Shown in pieces: positions 18,401 to 26,606 of a stretch of 64,000 nucleotides of DNA. The translations under genes and the position numbers were made by a program. Source of the stretch: DAOUKH01 sp965207995 (lineage in GTDB: Bacteria; Chloroflexota; Dehalococcoidia; SHYB01); NCBI GenBank assembly GCA_965207995.1, contig OZ242299.1:2170001-2234000 (forward strand), given 5' to 3'. Position 1 is the stretch's first letter; each line of letters begins with the position of its first letter. Below the pieces are notes generated by a model, which worked only from the letters and a program-made list of their open reading frames with translations, did not search any database and was not told the origin of the DNA.

Positions 18401-20839
18401 CTACCACGCCACCAGGCGGTCGGCCCGCATCGCTTCGATCACCGCCGGCGAGAATCCCAGCTCCGCCAAGATGTACGGCCCGTCTTCTCCCAGCGCGTGG
18501 GGAGGCTCGGCGCGCGACGGCGTCAGCGAGAAGTGCGCCGGCGGGCCGTGGCGCATGAAGCGCCCGATAGTGGGGTGGTTCGTCTCCACGATGAAGCCGT
18601 TCTCCTTCACCGCCGGGTCGGTGAGGAAAAACCGCCCCGCCGAAGCCTCGTCGGCCCGCACGCCCCCAATGCCTTGTCCGGTGAGAATCGACTCCCACTC
18701 GTCCGCGCCGCGCTCCTTGAACGCGAGGCCGAGCGCCGCCATGAGCTGCGCGTCGTGGGTGGCGCGGACCTCGTGGTCGGCGAAGCGGGGGTCGGCGGCG
18801 AGTCCGGGCCTGCCGATGGCCTCGCAGAGCCGCTCCCACTCCTGCTGCGTCGTGCACGTGAGCGAGATCGACCCGTCGGCGGTCCGATACATCCGCTGGA
18901 GCGCGCTGAGTCCGCGGAGGAGCCGGTCCGGCTCGCGGCGCGGGGGCTTGCCCTCGTACCGGACGAAGTCGTCCGAGGCGACGTAGGAGTTGCTGGTGAG
19001 CATCGTGGTCTCGAGATATTGCCCCTTGCCGGTGCGCTCCTTGGCGAAGAGCGCGAGGGCCATCGCCGTGCCCACGGCCACCGCCGCCGATACGTCGGGG
19101 CTGCCCTCGTTGGCGCGGTAGAGCTCCATACTCTTGGCGTCGATCTCCTCGATGGTCATCGGCTCGTCGACTGGCGGCGGCTCGTTGCCGCGTCCGAGCT
19201 GCCAGAGCGCGCCTCCGGCCAGGGCGCCGGCGGTGGGGTGGAAAGCGGCGCGGCCCGCGCCCGGCCCGCCGGACCCGTACGACCCCGCGTAGTGGTAGAT
19301 GATCTCCGGGTTGATCTCGCGGACCGTCTCGAAGTCGACGCCGAGCCGCTTCGGCGCGTCGCCGCGCATGTTGTGCATGATGGCGTCGGCCTTTTCGACC
19401 AGCCGGTGCACGATCGCCTGCCCCTCCTTGCGGCGCAGGTCGATGGAGAGGCTCTCCTTGCCGTGCAGGGTCTTGCTGCGGCCTTTCGTCCGCGAGCGGA
19501 ACTCGTCGCCGGCCAGCGACTCGATCTTGATGACGCGCGCTCCCATGTCGGCGAGGAGCGACGTCCCCAGCGGCGCCGCGAGCCAGGTCGAGAAGTCGAG
19601 GATGGTCACGCCGTCGAAGGGCCGCCTCGGGCTTGGCCCGCTCCCGTCCCCCCTCTCCCCCTCTGGGGGAGACTGAGAGAGGGTCGCCGCCGCCAGCAGC
19701 TCGTCCGTGTGCTCGCCGATGCGGGGCGCGGGGCCGCGAATCACCGACGGCGTCTCCGTGAACCGGACCAGAGGGCCAATCTGCTTGGTGCGCCCCACCT
19801 CGGGGTCGTCGACCTCGATCACGCCGCCGTTGTAGCGGGTCTGCGGGTGGTCCATGCACTCTTGCGTCGTCTGGAAGCGGTCCCCGGCGAGGCCGCGCTC
19901 GATGAACAGCTCGATCCAGTCGTCGAGCGTCCGCTCCTGCATCTTGGCGAGGATGATGCGGCGGAGCTCGAGGCAGTCGTCGCGGCTGGCGAAGGTGAAG
20001 GGCGCGCCCTTAAACTTCTCCTCCTCGAAGATATGGGACAGCCCGATGGTCTCCATCCACATCGGAAAGAGACGGGCGGTGTTGTTGGTCATCTGCATCC
20101 ACTGCCCGTCTTTCGTCCGCGCCACCATGTAGTTGAGCATGAGGTGGTTGGGGATGCCGCCGCCCCTGGACGAAGGGCCGAGGGCGTCAGGGTCCTCGAC
20201 GATTCCCATCTGCACCTGGGTGGCGACCGAGGCCGCGGCGTCGTAGCACGTCATGCCCTGGTAGAGGCTCGTCTCGACGTGCTGCCCCCTGCCGGTGAAC
20301 TTGCGCACGCGCAGCGCGCCGATGATGCTCTGCACGGCGATGTTGGCGGCGCTCCAGCTTGCGTCGGGCCGAACCCGGAAGAAGGGGCCCTTCAAGCCCG
20401 ACCACCCCGCCAGCGACTGGTAGCCGCCGCCCTTGGCCTCGACCACGCCGTCGTAGGCGGGGTAGCCCTTGTACGCCCCCTTCGAGCCGAAGGCGGTGAT
20501 GGAGCAGTAGACGAGGCCGGGGTTGGCCTTGGAGAGGTCGCCGTAGCCGAGGCCGAGCCCGTCCATCACGCCGGTGATGGCGTTCTCGATGACCACGTCG
20601 GCGCCCTCGGCAAGCCGCCGCGCCGCGCCGCGGCCCTCGTCCGATTCCAGGTCGAGGACGACGCTCTTCTTGCCCCGGTTCCACATGCGCCAGGCGGGCA
20701 TGGAGCGGAGGGGGTCGCCGCCGGGTGGCTCGACCTCGATGACGTCGGCGCCGTTGTCGGCCAGGATCATGGACGCCACGCCGGGGGCGAACCCCGATCC
20801 GAAATCGACGACGGTGACGCCTTCACATACTGGGGGCAT
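18401..20839 (-). CDS. Two-domain family III (CaiB/BaiF) CoA transferase
   Basis: An 812-residue tandem fusion of two CoA-transferase domains (about residues 1-380 and 405-812). Each opens with the family start (GVTVVDFGSGFAPGVASMILADNGADVIEVEPPGGDPLR and GVTILDFSTWLAAPLGTSLLADMGARVIKIES). Family III enzymes move CoA between acyl-CoAs and free acids through a catalytic aspartate. In domain 2 the Asp is in place (SPDVSAAVAV, codon at 19094-19096). In domain 1 the aligned position is Ser, with an Asp two residues earlier, so that half may be inactive. The linker, about residues 386-405, is the translation of a genomic palindromic repeat. ATG 20839 is chosen for the GGAGGAG just before it. The acid substrate is unknown. 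Confidence 0.9.
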   Translation of the reverse strand: MPPVCEGVTVVDFGSGFAPGVASMILADNGADVIEVEPPGGDPLRSMPAWRMWNRGKKSVVLDLESDEGRGAARRLAEGADVVIENAITGVMDGLGLGYGDLSKANPGLVYCSITAFGSKGAYKGYPAYDGVVEAKGGGYQSLAGWSGLKGPFFRVRPDASWSAANIAVQSIIGALRVRKFTGRGQHVETSLYQGMTCYDAAASVATQVQMGIVEDPDALGPSSRGGGIPNHLMLNYMVARTKDGQWMQMTNNTARLFPMWMETIGLSHIFEEEKFKGAPFTFASRDDCLELRRIILAKMQERTLDDWIELFIERGLAGDRFQTTQECMDHPQTRYNGGVIEVDDPEVGRTKQIGPLVRFTETPSVIRGPAPRIGEHTDELLAAATLSQSPPEGERGDGSGPSPRRPFDGVTILDFSTWLAAPLGTSLLADMGARVIKIESLAGDEFRSRTKGRSKTLHGKESLSIDLRRKEGQAIVHRLVEKADAIMHNMRGDAPKRLGVDFETVREINPEIIYHYAGSYGSGGPGAGRAAFHPTAGALAGGALWQLGRGNEPPPVDEPMTIEEIDAKSMELYRANEGSPDVSAAVAVGTAMALALFAKERTGKGQYLETTMLTSNSYVASDDFVRYEGKPPRREPDRLLRGLSALQRMYRTADGSISLTCTTQQEWERLCEAIGRPGLAADPRFADHEVRATHDAQLMAALGLAFKERGADEWESILTGQGIGGVRADEASAGRFFLTDPAVKENGFIVETNHPTIGRFMRHGPPAHFSLTPSRAEPPHALGEDGPYILAELGFSPAVIEAMRADRLVAW
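19651..19683. repeat. Palindromic repeat inside the CoA-transferase coding region
   Basis: CCCTCTCCCCCTC followed by TGGGGGAGACTGAGAGAGGG is a full core copy of the intergenic repeat seen at 21722, 29081, 33631, 48061 and elsewhere. Here it is read in frame on the minus strand as LSQSPPEGERG and forms the linker between the two CoA-transferase domains. Confidence 0.93.
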
Positions 20840-20970
20840 GGTCTCCTCCGAGGGGCGCGCCGGCCCGTCCCGCATGATACGCGCGGCCCGCCGCTAGTCA
20901 AAAGGGAGGTGTCCAGGGGTTACGATTGGGGCCGGCAAGCGTTCCGACAGCTTTCCGCAGGAGGCCGGAC

Positions 20971-21702
20971 ATGGACGAGCGGGTAGGCGAAAAAGAAGGG
21001 GCGGCGGACGAGCGCCGAGAGCGGCTCTTGGAGCGCGTGGAGCGCGTCACCGAGGTGCCGCTGTTGATCCTGGCGGCCTGCATGGTGCCGCTCCTCGTCG
21101 GACCCTTCCTCTGGGAACTCTCCGAGCGCCAGGAGCGAGCGTTTGTAGCCCTGGATATCACCATCTGGGCCATCTTCGCGGTGGACCTAGCGGTCAAGAC
21201 GGCGATCGCGCCGCGAAAACTCGCCTACCTGAGAGCGCATTGGCTCGAGATCGCCGTCCTGATAGCACCGCCGATCAGACCGCTCCGGCTGTTGCGCCTC
21301 GTCATCTACGGCTCGCGCCTCTTCGTGAGCCTGCGCCGCATGGTGCAGGTCGACTATCTCCTCGTCTACGCCGTCCTGCTGGTCATGGTTGCCGCCACCG
21401 TGGTCACGACGGTGGAGACCGGCGAGAACGCGCAGATCACGTCGTTCTCCGACGCGCTCTGGTGGGCCACGGTGACCGTCACGACGATCGGCTACGGCGA
21501 TATCGTCCCGGTCACCGAAGGCGGCAGAGCAATGGGTTACGTTCTCGTCCTTGGCGGCGTCTTGCTCTTCAGCGCGCTCACGGCGAACTTCGCCGCGAGC
21601 CTCGTGGGGGGCCAGCGGAGACCGGGGGGCGGCACGGAGGAGTTGCTTGCTGAGGTCAAGGCCCTGCGCGGGGAGTTGGCGGCGCGGCGTGAGGAGCCCT
21701 AG
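20971..21702 (+). CDS. Voltage-gated-type potassium channel protein
   Basis: A 243-residue integral membrane protein. The selectivity filter TTIGYGD follows the pore helix ALWWATVTV. Upstream there are four hydrophobic segments, including an S4-like one rich in arginines (PPIRPLRLLRLVIYGSRLFVSLRRM). The final helix is YVLVLGGVLLFSALTANFAASLV. The N- and C-termini are charged and cytoplasmic, the C-terminal tail being a short coiled helix (ELLAEVKALRGELAARREE). It resembles bacterial 6TM Kv-type channels without an RCK domain. ATG 20971 has a GGAGG 7 bases upstream; an earlier frame opening adds nothing conserved. Confidence 0.9.
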   Translation: MDERVGEKEGAADERRERLLERVERVTEVPLLILAACMVPLLVGPFLWELSERQERAFVALDITIWAIFAVDLAVKTAIAPRKLAYLRAHWLEIAVLIAPPIRPLRLLRLVIYGSRLFVSLRRMVQVDYLLVYAVLLVMVAATVVTTVETGENAQITSFSDALWWATVTVTTIGYGDIVPVTEGGRAMGYVLVLGGVLLFSALTANFAASLVGGQRRPGGGTEELLAEVKALRGELAARREEP

Positions 21703-21718
21703 GCCGCGGAGCCGCCTT

Positions 21719-21800
21719 AAGCCTCTCCCCCTCTGGGGGAGATTGAGAGAGGGCGCGCGCCGCAGGCGCGCGGGCGCCCAGAAGGGGCGCCCTCCCGCCG
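21719..21800. repeat. CTCTCCCCC-type palindromic repeat
   Basis: CCTCTCCCCCTC/TGGGGGAGATTGAGAGAGGG with the GCGCGCGCCGCAGGCGCGCGGGCGCC tail. It fills the gap between the K+ channel gene and the amidohydrolase promoter. Confidence 0.85.
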
Positions 21801-21803
21801 CCG

Positions 21804-21833
21804 TTGACCCTGCCTTCGACGCGCCGGTAGACT
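21804..21833 (+). promoter_or_regulatory. Promoter of the amidohydrolase gene
   Basis: -35 TTGACC (21804-21809), 18-base spacer, -10 TAGACT (21828-21833), the same -10 box as the ilv-leu and PAC2 promoters. Confidence 0.6.
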
Positions 21834-21860
21834 CGCCTTGCTGGGCGAAGGGGGCCGCGC

Positions 21861-23012
21861 GTGAAATACGGCGTCATTTCGACGGATGACCACTTGCAGG
21901 AGGGGCCGGAGACGTGGACCTCGCGCATGTCGACGCGGGAGTGGGGCGACCTGATTCCCCAGGTGAAGCGCGACGATAACGGCGAGGACTCCTGGTACAT
22001 CTATGGGCGGCCCCGTCCCGGCGGCTATAGCGGCAAGCTCGGTGTCGTCAGCGGGGCGCTGGAAGACCGGGCGCAGTTCGCGCCCCGCGTCTGGGCCGAC
22101 ATGCCGGTGAGTTCGTACGTGCCCGCCGAGCGCATCAAGGCGATGGACCGCGACCGCGTCGACGTCCACGCCTTCTTCGGGAACGTCGCCGGCGTCGCGG
22201 GCAACACCTTCCAGGACACCGGCTATCCCGCCGACTTCCGGCTGGCGTGTCTGCGCGCCTACAACGACTTCCAGATCGAGGAGTACGCGGAGCCCTACCC
22301 CGGCCGCTTCATCACGCTCGCGGCCCTGCCCCTGTGGGACGTGACGGAGGCCGTCGCCGAGGTCGAGCGCACCGCCAAGCGCGGGATCAAGGGCATCACC
22401 CTCGTCTTCCCTCACCAGTTCGGGTACCCGCACATCGTCGACCCATACTGGGACCCGCTGTGGGCCGCGGCGCAGGCCGCCGGCCTCTCGATCAACTTCC
22501 ACATAGGCACCGGCGGGAGCATGGGCCTCGACCGGTCGGCGCTGTGGGAGGGGCAGAGCGACATGTTCCGCCTCGCCGCGCTCTCGACGTGGAGCATCTC
22601 GTCGAATACGCAGGTGATGAGCATCCTGCTCTTCTCCGGCATCCTGGAGCGCTTCCCCGAGCTCCGCTTCGTCGCCTCGGAGAGCGGACTCGGCTGGGCG
22701 CCCTATCTGCTCGAGGTTGCCGACCACCAGTGGGAGCGCCAGAAGCTCAGCCGCGAGGGGATGCCGCTCCGGCCCAGCGCCTACTTCCGCCGCCAGTGCT
22801 ACGTGAACTTCTGGTTCGAGGTCTTCGGCCTGAAGACACGCGACGAGATCGGCATCGACAACATCATGTGGGAGTCGGACTTCCCGCACCCCACCTGCAC
22901 CTGGCCGAACTCGCACTACTACATCGAGCGCGCCATGGGCGACTGGCCGGAGGAAGAGCGCCGCAAGGTGCTCGTCGAAAACGCCGCCAAGGTCTTCAAC
23001 CTAGCGGTGTAG
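21861..23012 (+). CDS. Amidohydrolase family 2 (TIM-barrel metal-dependent hydrolase)
   Basis: A 383-residue member of the amidohydrolase-related (ACMSD-like) group, whose members hydrolyse or decarboxylate ring acids. STDDHLQEGPETW at the N-terminus replaces the usual D-x-H metal pair with DDH. FPHQFGYPHI, INFHIGTGGSMG and FVASESGLGWAPYLLE hold further candidate ligands, and MWESDFPHPTCTWPNS near the end carries the catalytic aspartate of the fold. It starts with GTG at 21861. Two related genes lie at 49333 and 52616. The substrate cannot be deduced. Confidence 0.88.
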   Translation: MKYGVISTDDHLQEGPETWTSRMSTREWGDLIPQVKRDDNGEDSWYIYGRPRPGGYSGKLGVVSGALEDRAQFAPRVWADMPVSSYVPAERIKAMDRDRVDVHAFFGNVAGVAGNTFQDTGYPADFRLACLRAYNDFQIEEYAEPYPGRFITLAALPLWDVTEAVAEVERTAKRGIKGITLVFPHQFGYPHIVDPYWDPLWAAAQAAGLSINFHIGTGGSMGLDRSALWEGQSDMFRLAALSTWSISSNTQVMSILLFSGILERFPELRFVASESGLGWAPYLLEVADHQWERQKLSREGMPLRPSAYFRRQCYVNFWFEVFGLKTRDEIGIDNIMWESDFPHPTCTWPNSHYYIERAMGDWPEEERRKVLVENAAKVFNLAV

Positions 23013-23020
23013 GGGCGGCG

Positions 23021-23578
23021 CTAGAGGCTGAAGATGTCTCGCACGGGGCAACGAAAGCCGGGGAGCGCGGGACCGCCTTCAAGTGTGTCGCCTTCGTTCA
23101 GCGTGACGCCGGGACTGCCGGGCCGATGGACCGCAACGGTGCGTGCCTCTGGGTCGATCAGCCATACGACAGGGACCCCGTAGCTTAGCCACATACGTGC
23201 CCTATCGTGCGCCGCTCGCGGGCCGTCGTTCGGGGAAACGATCTCCACCGCCAGGTCCGGGACGACGTCGTAGTAGCCGCCGACAGTGACGTCAAGCGGC
23301 AGTTTCTCCGCGGAGATGAACGCGATGTCCGACTCGCGCACGGTGTCCGGGTCTCGCTCCAAGAGGATGCCGGCGTCCGTGCCCGCCACCCGCCCCAACC
23401 GGCGCGGCCGGATGTGGGCCACGAGCTCGCTGATCAACATCGCCGCTATTTCGCCGTGCCTGCCGCCGACTGACGTCGTCTCGTGCAACTCCCCTCGGAT
23501 CAACTCGCCCCGGACGCCCTCGCTAGCGAGGCGGAGCAAATCGTCGGCGGTGAGCGGTTTTCGTTTTGTGGTTGTCAT
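23021..23578 (-). CDS. Uma2 family (DUF820) PD-(D/E)XK nuclease-like protein
   Basis: A 185-residue protein starting MTTTKRKPLTADDLLRL. The Uma2 core is present: ELIRGELHE, HGEIAAMLISELVAHIR, TDAGILLERDPDTVRESDIAFIS, VPDLAVEIVSPND, then ARMWLSYGVPVVWLIDPEARTVAVHRPG. The D-x-E-x-x-S-P-N segment holds the predicted nuclease acids. Uma2 proteins are abundant in cyanobacteria and Chloroflexota, often near repeats; their biological role is unclear. A palindromic repeat begins 34 bases upstream of its start. The reading frame stays open further upstream through that repeat, but ATG 23578 fits the family. Confidence 0.9.
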   Translation of the reverse strand: MTTTKRKPLTADDLLRLASEGVRGELIRGELHETTSVGGRHGEIAAMLISELVAHIRPRRLGRVAGTDAGILLERDPDTVRESDIAFISAEKLPLDVTVGGYYDVVPDLAVEIVSPNDGPRAAHDRARMWLSYGVPVVWLIDPEARTVAVHRPGSPGVTLNEGDTLEGGPALPGFRCPVRDIFSL

Positions 23579-23611
23579 GACAGTTGGCGCGGAACTCCTC
23601 AGCAGCGGGCC

Positions 23612-23745
23612 GGTTGTGGGGGAACGGGCGCTTCGCGAAGCACCCCTACAGGGGAGGGCGACCACAAGGGTCGCCCCTACATGGACGATCCCCTGCGGCG
23701 TCGCGGGTTACGCAAGGGTTCCCTCGGGAGAAGAGGTAGGACTCC
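23612..23745. repeat. MITE-like composite repeat (reverse orientation)
   Basis: It contains GGGCGCTTCGCGAAGCACCCC, then GGGCGACCACAAGGGTCGCCCCTACA, then GGGTTACGCAAGGGTTCCC..GGGAG. The last is the terminal inverted motif that opens or closes the longer copies at 26290, 33517 and 39393. It lies between the Uma2 start and the end of the selenoprotein gene. Confidence 0.8.
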
Positions 23746-23753
23746 CGGCCCAG

Positions 23754-24287
23754 CTACCCTGCGAGGATGATCTCCTCGAACTGGTCCACTGCCGACACCG
23801 CCCGTTCCTTCAAAATGTCCGGCGGGGCGCTGCCGAGGGGATGCGGCACCACGGCCCACCTGATGTCGGGGATGCCGCTGATGCGGGCCATCGACCGGCA
23901 GGCGTCGAGGAACTTGTCGGTGCCGATGAGCATGGCGGGGATGCCGTACTTTTCGAGTTCCGCTTGGTTGAGCAGACCGCTCGAGCTGCAGGCCCCTCAG
24001 TCGCCGTGGGTGAGGATGATGGCGTCGCAGCGCTCGATGTCCTGCCACTGGTCGCGCTTGTAGACGCGGCCGGCGTTGTAGCGCCCGCGGACGAACTCCT
24101 TGATCTCGTGCCGCCCGGCGAGCTCGTCCTGCACGAGGTCGAGCAGCTCGTCGGCGTTGAGCTTGCCGTTGCTGTAGAGTCCGATCACCGCGCCGTCGAG
24201 CCGCTCCAAGCGGGGCGCGGGGTCGATGTCGAAGAGCTTGAGGTCACCCACCGGGTCCAGTACACGCAGTCTTTCCGCGACGACCAT
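23754..24287 (-). CDS. UGSC-type selenoprotein (in-frame TGA = selenocysteine)
   Basis: Read through one TGA (23997-23999, codon 97), the frame encodes 177 residues: about 96 before, then U-G-A-C followed by a long co-linear half (GLLNQAELEKYGIPAMLIGT, ISGIPDIRWAVVPHPLGS, ending DQFEEIILAG). The motif Sec-Gly-Ala-Cys sits after DAIILTHGD, the redox site of the UGSC family of (seleno)proteins. A bacterial SECIS hairpin follows the TGA at standard distance. ATG 24287 has an AGGAGG 7 bases upstream. The Cys/Sec pair suggests thiol/selenol redox or metal chemistry; the substrate is unknown. A conventional gene caller will split this gene at the TGA or call it a pseudogene. Confidence 0.9.
23970..23982 (-). 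promoter_or_regulatory. Bacterial SECIS element
   Basis: In the mRNA, GAGC-GGUCU-GCUC forms a short hairpin whose loop GGUCU is the loop that SelB recognises in E. coli fdhF. Exactly 18 bases separate the UGA from the GGUCU, the same as in fdhF as I recall that sequence. It lies within coding sequence and reads on as S-G-L-L. Confidence 0.88.
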
Positions 24288-24335
24288 GGCTTTCCTCCTG
24301 TGAGCGCCTGCGGCGCTCGCCGCTCGGCTGGCCCC

Positions 24336-24365
24336 ATTATAGGCGCTTCCGCGGCGCGGTGTCCG
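24336..24365 (-). promoter_or_regulatory. Probable promoter of the selenoprotein gene
   Basis: Minus-strand -10 TATAAT (24336-24341) with -35 CGGACA (24360-24365), 18-base spacer. The leader then contains a 7-3-7 hairpin GAGCGCC-GCA-GGCGCTC (24302-24318) just before the ribosome binding site. Confidence 0.55.
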
Positions 24366-24471
24366 CCCTCCAACTCGGGCACTTGAGGGGGCTTCCACGC
24401 CGTGGGATTGTGATACAATTCGCAAGGTTTTTCGGCCCCCGTTCTCGAAGGAGTCCGCGGCGACGCCTGCC

Positions 24472-25386
24472 ATGATCCAGCCCGCCTCCACCATCGCCCA
24501 AGCACCGGCCCTCTTGCGCCGGAACCTTTGGGCATTGGCGCGGGACTACGTCGCGCTCACCAAGCCGAAGATCATCCTGCTGCTGGTCCTCACGGCGACC
24601 GGCGCGATGTTCCTCGCGGCGGAGGGCTCCCCTCCCCTTTCGACGGTGCTGCTCGTGCTCTTCGGCGGCGGTCTCGCCGCCGGCGGGGCCAACGCGCTGA
24701 ACCAGTACTGGGACCGCGACATCGACGAGCGGATGGTGCGGACGAGCACGCGGCCTCTCCCCGATCAGCGGATCGACCCGCGCCACGCGCTCTACTTCGG
24801 CGCGGCGCTCAACGTGATCGCCTTCATGGTGCTGAGCTCGTGGGTGAACCTGCTGGCGGCGTCGCTCACCCTGGCCGCGACCATCTTCTACGTCGCTGTC
24901 TATACCAACTGGCTGAAGCGGTCGACGACGCAGAATATCGTCATCGGCGGGGCGGCGGGCGCGATTCCGCCGCTCGTGGGCTGGGCCGCCATCACCGGCG
25001 ACCTCTCCCTCGCGGCGCTCTACATGTTCGCCATCGTCTTCTTCTGGACGCCCCCGCACTTCTGGGCGTTGGCGGTGTTGCTGCGGAACGACTACGCCCG
25101 CGCCGGCGTGCCCATGCTGCCGGTCGTGCACGGGGTCGAAGAGACGGCGCGGCAGATCCTGCTGCACAGCCTGACGCTGGTCGCGCTCTCGGCGCTCTTT
25201 TTCACCGTCGAAGGTCTGGAGTGGATCTATTTCGGGGGCGCGCTCGGCCTCGGCGCCGTCTTCCTTGCGCTCGCGCTCCGGTTCCGCAAGGAGCTGACGG
25301 TGAAGTCCGCGCGCGTCCTCTACCTCTACTCGCTCCTCTACCTCGCGCTACTGTTCGGCTTCATCATCATCGATAGCGCGGCGTAG
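24472..25386 (+). CDS. ctaB: Protoheme IX farnesyltransferase (heme O synthase)
   Basis: CtaB, 304 residues, a UbiA-type membrane prenyltransferase that attaches a farnesyl group to heme b to give heme O. The first aspartate motif is NALNQYWDRDIDERM with the conserved TRPLP after it, and the second loop has YTNWLKRSTTQNIVIGGAAGAIPPLVGW. FFWTPPHFWALAVLLRNDYARAGVPMLPVV is highly conserved in heme O synthases. About eight to nine hydrophobic helices are visible. A TACAAT -10 at 24414-24419 lies upstream. ctaA follows after two bases, so the pair makes heme A for an aa3-type cytochrome oxidase. Confidence 0.96.
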   Translation: MIQPASTIAQAPALLRRNLWALARDYVALTKPKIILLLVLTATGAMFLAAEGSPPLSTVLLVLFGGGLAAGGANALNQYWDRDIDERMVRTSTRPLPDQRIDPRHALYFGAALNVIAFMVLSSWVNLLAASLTLAATIFYVAVYTNWLKRSTTQNIVIGGAAGAIPPLVGWAAITGDLSLAALYMFAIVFFWTPPHFWALAVLLRNDYARAGVPMLPVVHGVEETARQILLHSLTLVALSALFFTVEGLEWIYFGGALGLGAVFLALALRFRKELTVKSARVLYLYSLLYLALLFGFIIIDSAA

Positions 25387-25388
25387 GC

Positions 25389-26321
25389 ATGGCCGCCGCG
25401 ACCCCCTCCGCTCTCCCGCGCCTCGGTGCGGTGACGCCGCGCTCCATCGGCATTCTCGCGCTGGCCGCCGCGCTCATGACCGCCGGGCTCGTCACCTACG
25501 GCTCGTGGGTACGGGTGTCGGGGTCGGGCCTCGGCTGCCCCGACTGGCCGCTCTGCCAGGGCGGCATCACCCCCGGCGACACGGCGGCGGCCATCGAGTT
25601 CGGGCACCGCGTCTACGCCGGCTTCACCATGCTCGCGGTCTTCGCCGCCGCCGCCCTCGCCTTCCCGCGCCGCGCCGAGATGGGCGCCCCGGCCCTCTTC
25701 CTCGTCTCGGCGGCGGCCCTCATCCTCATCCAGGCCATCATCGGCGGGGTCGCCGTGCTCGCTGAGCTTCCCCAGTTCATCATCATGGTGCACCTGACGA
25801 TGGCGATGACCATTCTCGCGCTGCTCACCGCCTCCGGCCTTCGGATACTGGCGCGGAACGGCGGCGCCTCGGCGTTCGATCTCCCCGCCCGCGCCGCGGT
25901 ACTCGTCGCCGCCGGCGCGATCATGGTCGGCGGCTCCACCGTGGCCACACAGACCGGCCCCGGCTGCCTCAACATCCCCTTCTGCGCCGCCGACTCGACA
26001 ACGATGGCCACGTGGCTGCACACCTTCCACCGCGCGCTTGGCATCGTGCTGTTCTTGACCGCGGTCGTGGTCGCGATCGCAGTCCGGCGCTCGGGTGGCC
26101 CGCCGTTGGCGACGGGCCTGAGCGCGGCGCTCGTGGTCCTCGTCGTGGCACAGGGGGCCGCTGGGATCGTCGCCGTCGTCACCACCTTCCCGGACAGCCT
26201 GCGCATCCTGCACGTCGGCTTCGCCACCCTCATCTGGGCGTCGCTCATCGGGCTCTGGGCGCTCGCCGCGCCGGGGAGTGTTGCCTCTTCTCCCCCCGGG
26301 AGACCTTTGCACAACCCGTGA
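25389..26321 (+). CDS. ctaA: Heme A synthase (COX15/CtaA)
   Basis: CtaA, 310 residues, oxidises the C8 methyl of heme O to a formyl group. Features are GSWVRVSGSGLGCPDWPLCQGG with the paired cysteines after helix 1, EFGHRVYAGFT, a second cysteine pair in GPGCLNIPFCAAD, and WLHTFHRALGIVLF and RILHVGFATLIW with heme-ligand histidines; about eight helices. The reading frame ends ASSPPGRPLHNP, and these last residues and the stop are encoded by the terminal motif of a repeat element (CTTCTCCCC..GGGAGACCTTTGCACAACCC), so the natural C-terminus may have been replaced. It starts two bases after ctaB. Confidence 0.95.
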   Translation: MAAATPSALPRLGAVTPRSIGILALAAALMTAGLVTYGSWVRVSGSGLGCPDWPLCQGGITPGDTAAAIEFGHRVYAGFTMLAVFAAAALAFPRRAEMGAPALFLVSAAALILIQAIIGGVAVLAELPQFIIMVHLTMAMTILALLTASGLRILARNGGASAFDLPARAAVLVAAGAIMVGGSTVATQTGPGCLNIPFCAADSTTMATWLHTFHRALGIVLFLTAVVVAIAVRRSGGPPLATGLSAALVVLVVAQGAAGIVAVVTTFPDSLRILHVGFATLIWASLIGLWALAAPGSVASSPPGRPLHNP

Positions 26322-26520
26322 CGGTGGCAGGGGATCATCCCTGTAGGGGCGACCCCTATGGTCGCCCTCCCCTGTAGGGGCGATTCGCGAATCGCCCGTT
26401 CCGATCCCCCGAACTGCCTCGCGGGGATAGGCCCAAGGTACGCAAGGGTCTCCGAAGGGGGAGCACCTTAAGCCTTTCCCCCTCTGGGGAAACTGAAAGA
26501 GGGCACGCGCCGCCAGGCGC
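26286..26520. repeat. MITE-like composite repeat with inverted ends, overlapping the 3' end of ctaA
   Basis: The left end CTTCTCCCCCCGGGAGACCT..GCACAACCC (26287-26320) and the right end GGTACGCAAGGGTCTCC..GGGGGAG (about 26433-26462) are imperfect inverted copies. Between them lie TGTAGGGGCGACCCCTATGG and TGTAGGGGCGATTCGCGAATCGCCC. A CTTTCCCCCTCTGGGGAAACTGAAAGAGGG copy follows directly. No transposase is present. Confidence 0.8.
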
Positions 26521-26606
26521 GTCGGAGGGGTGGGGAGGAGGGGTGCGCCGACGTCCAGGGAGCCGCTGCTATACTGGCGCCGCCGCCCCTTCCCTGTCGC
26601 GTGACC

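Noticed and set aside
23997..23999. The TGA as a nonsense mutation making a pseudogene
   Set aside because: The second half stays in frame and is co-linear with the family, the site matches the UGSC redox motif, and a SECIS hairpin lies at the right distance.
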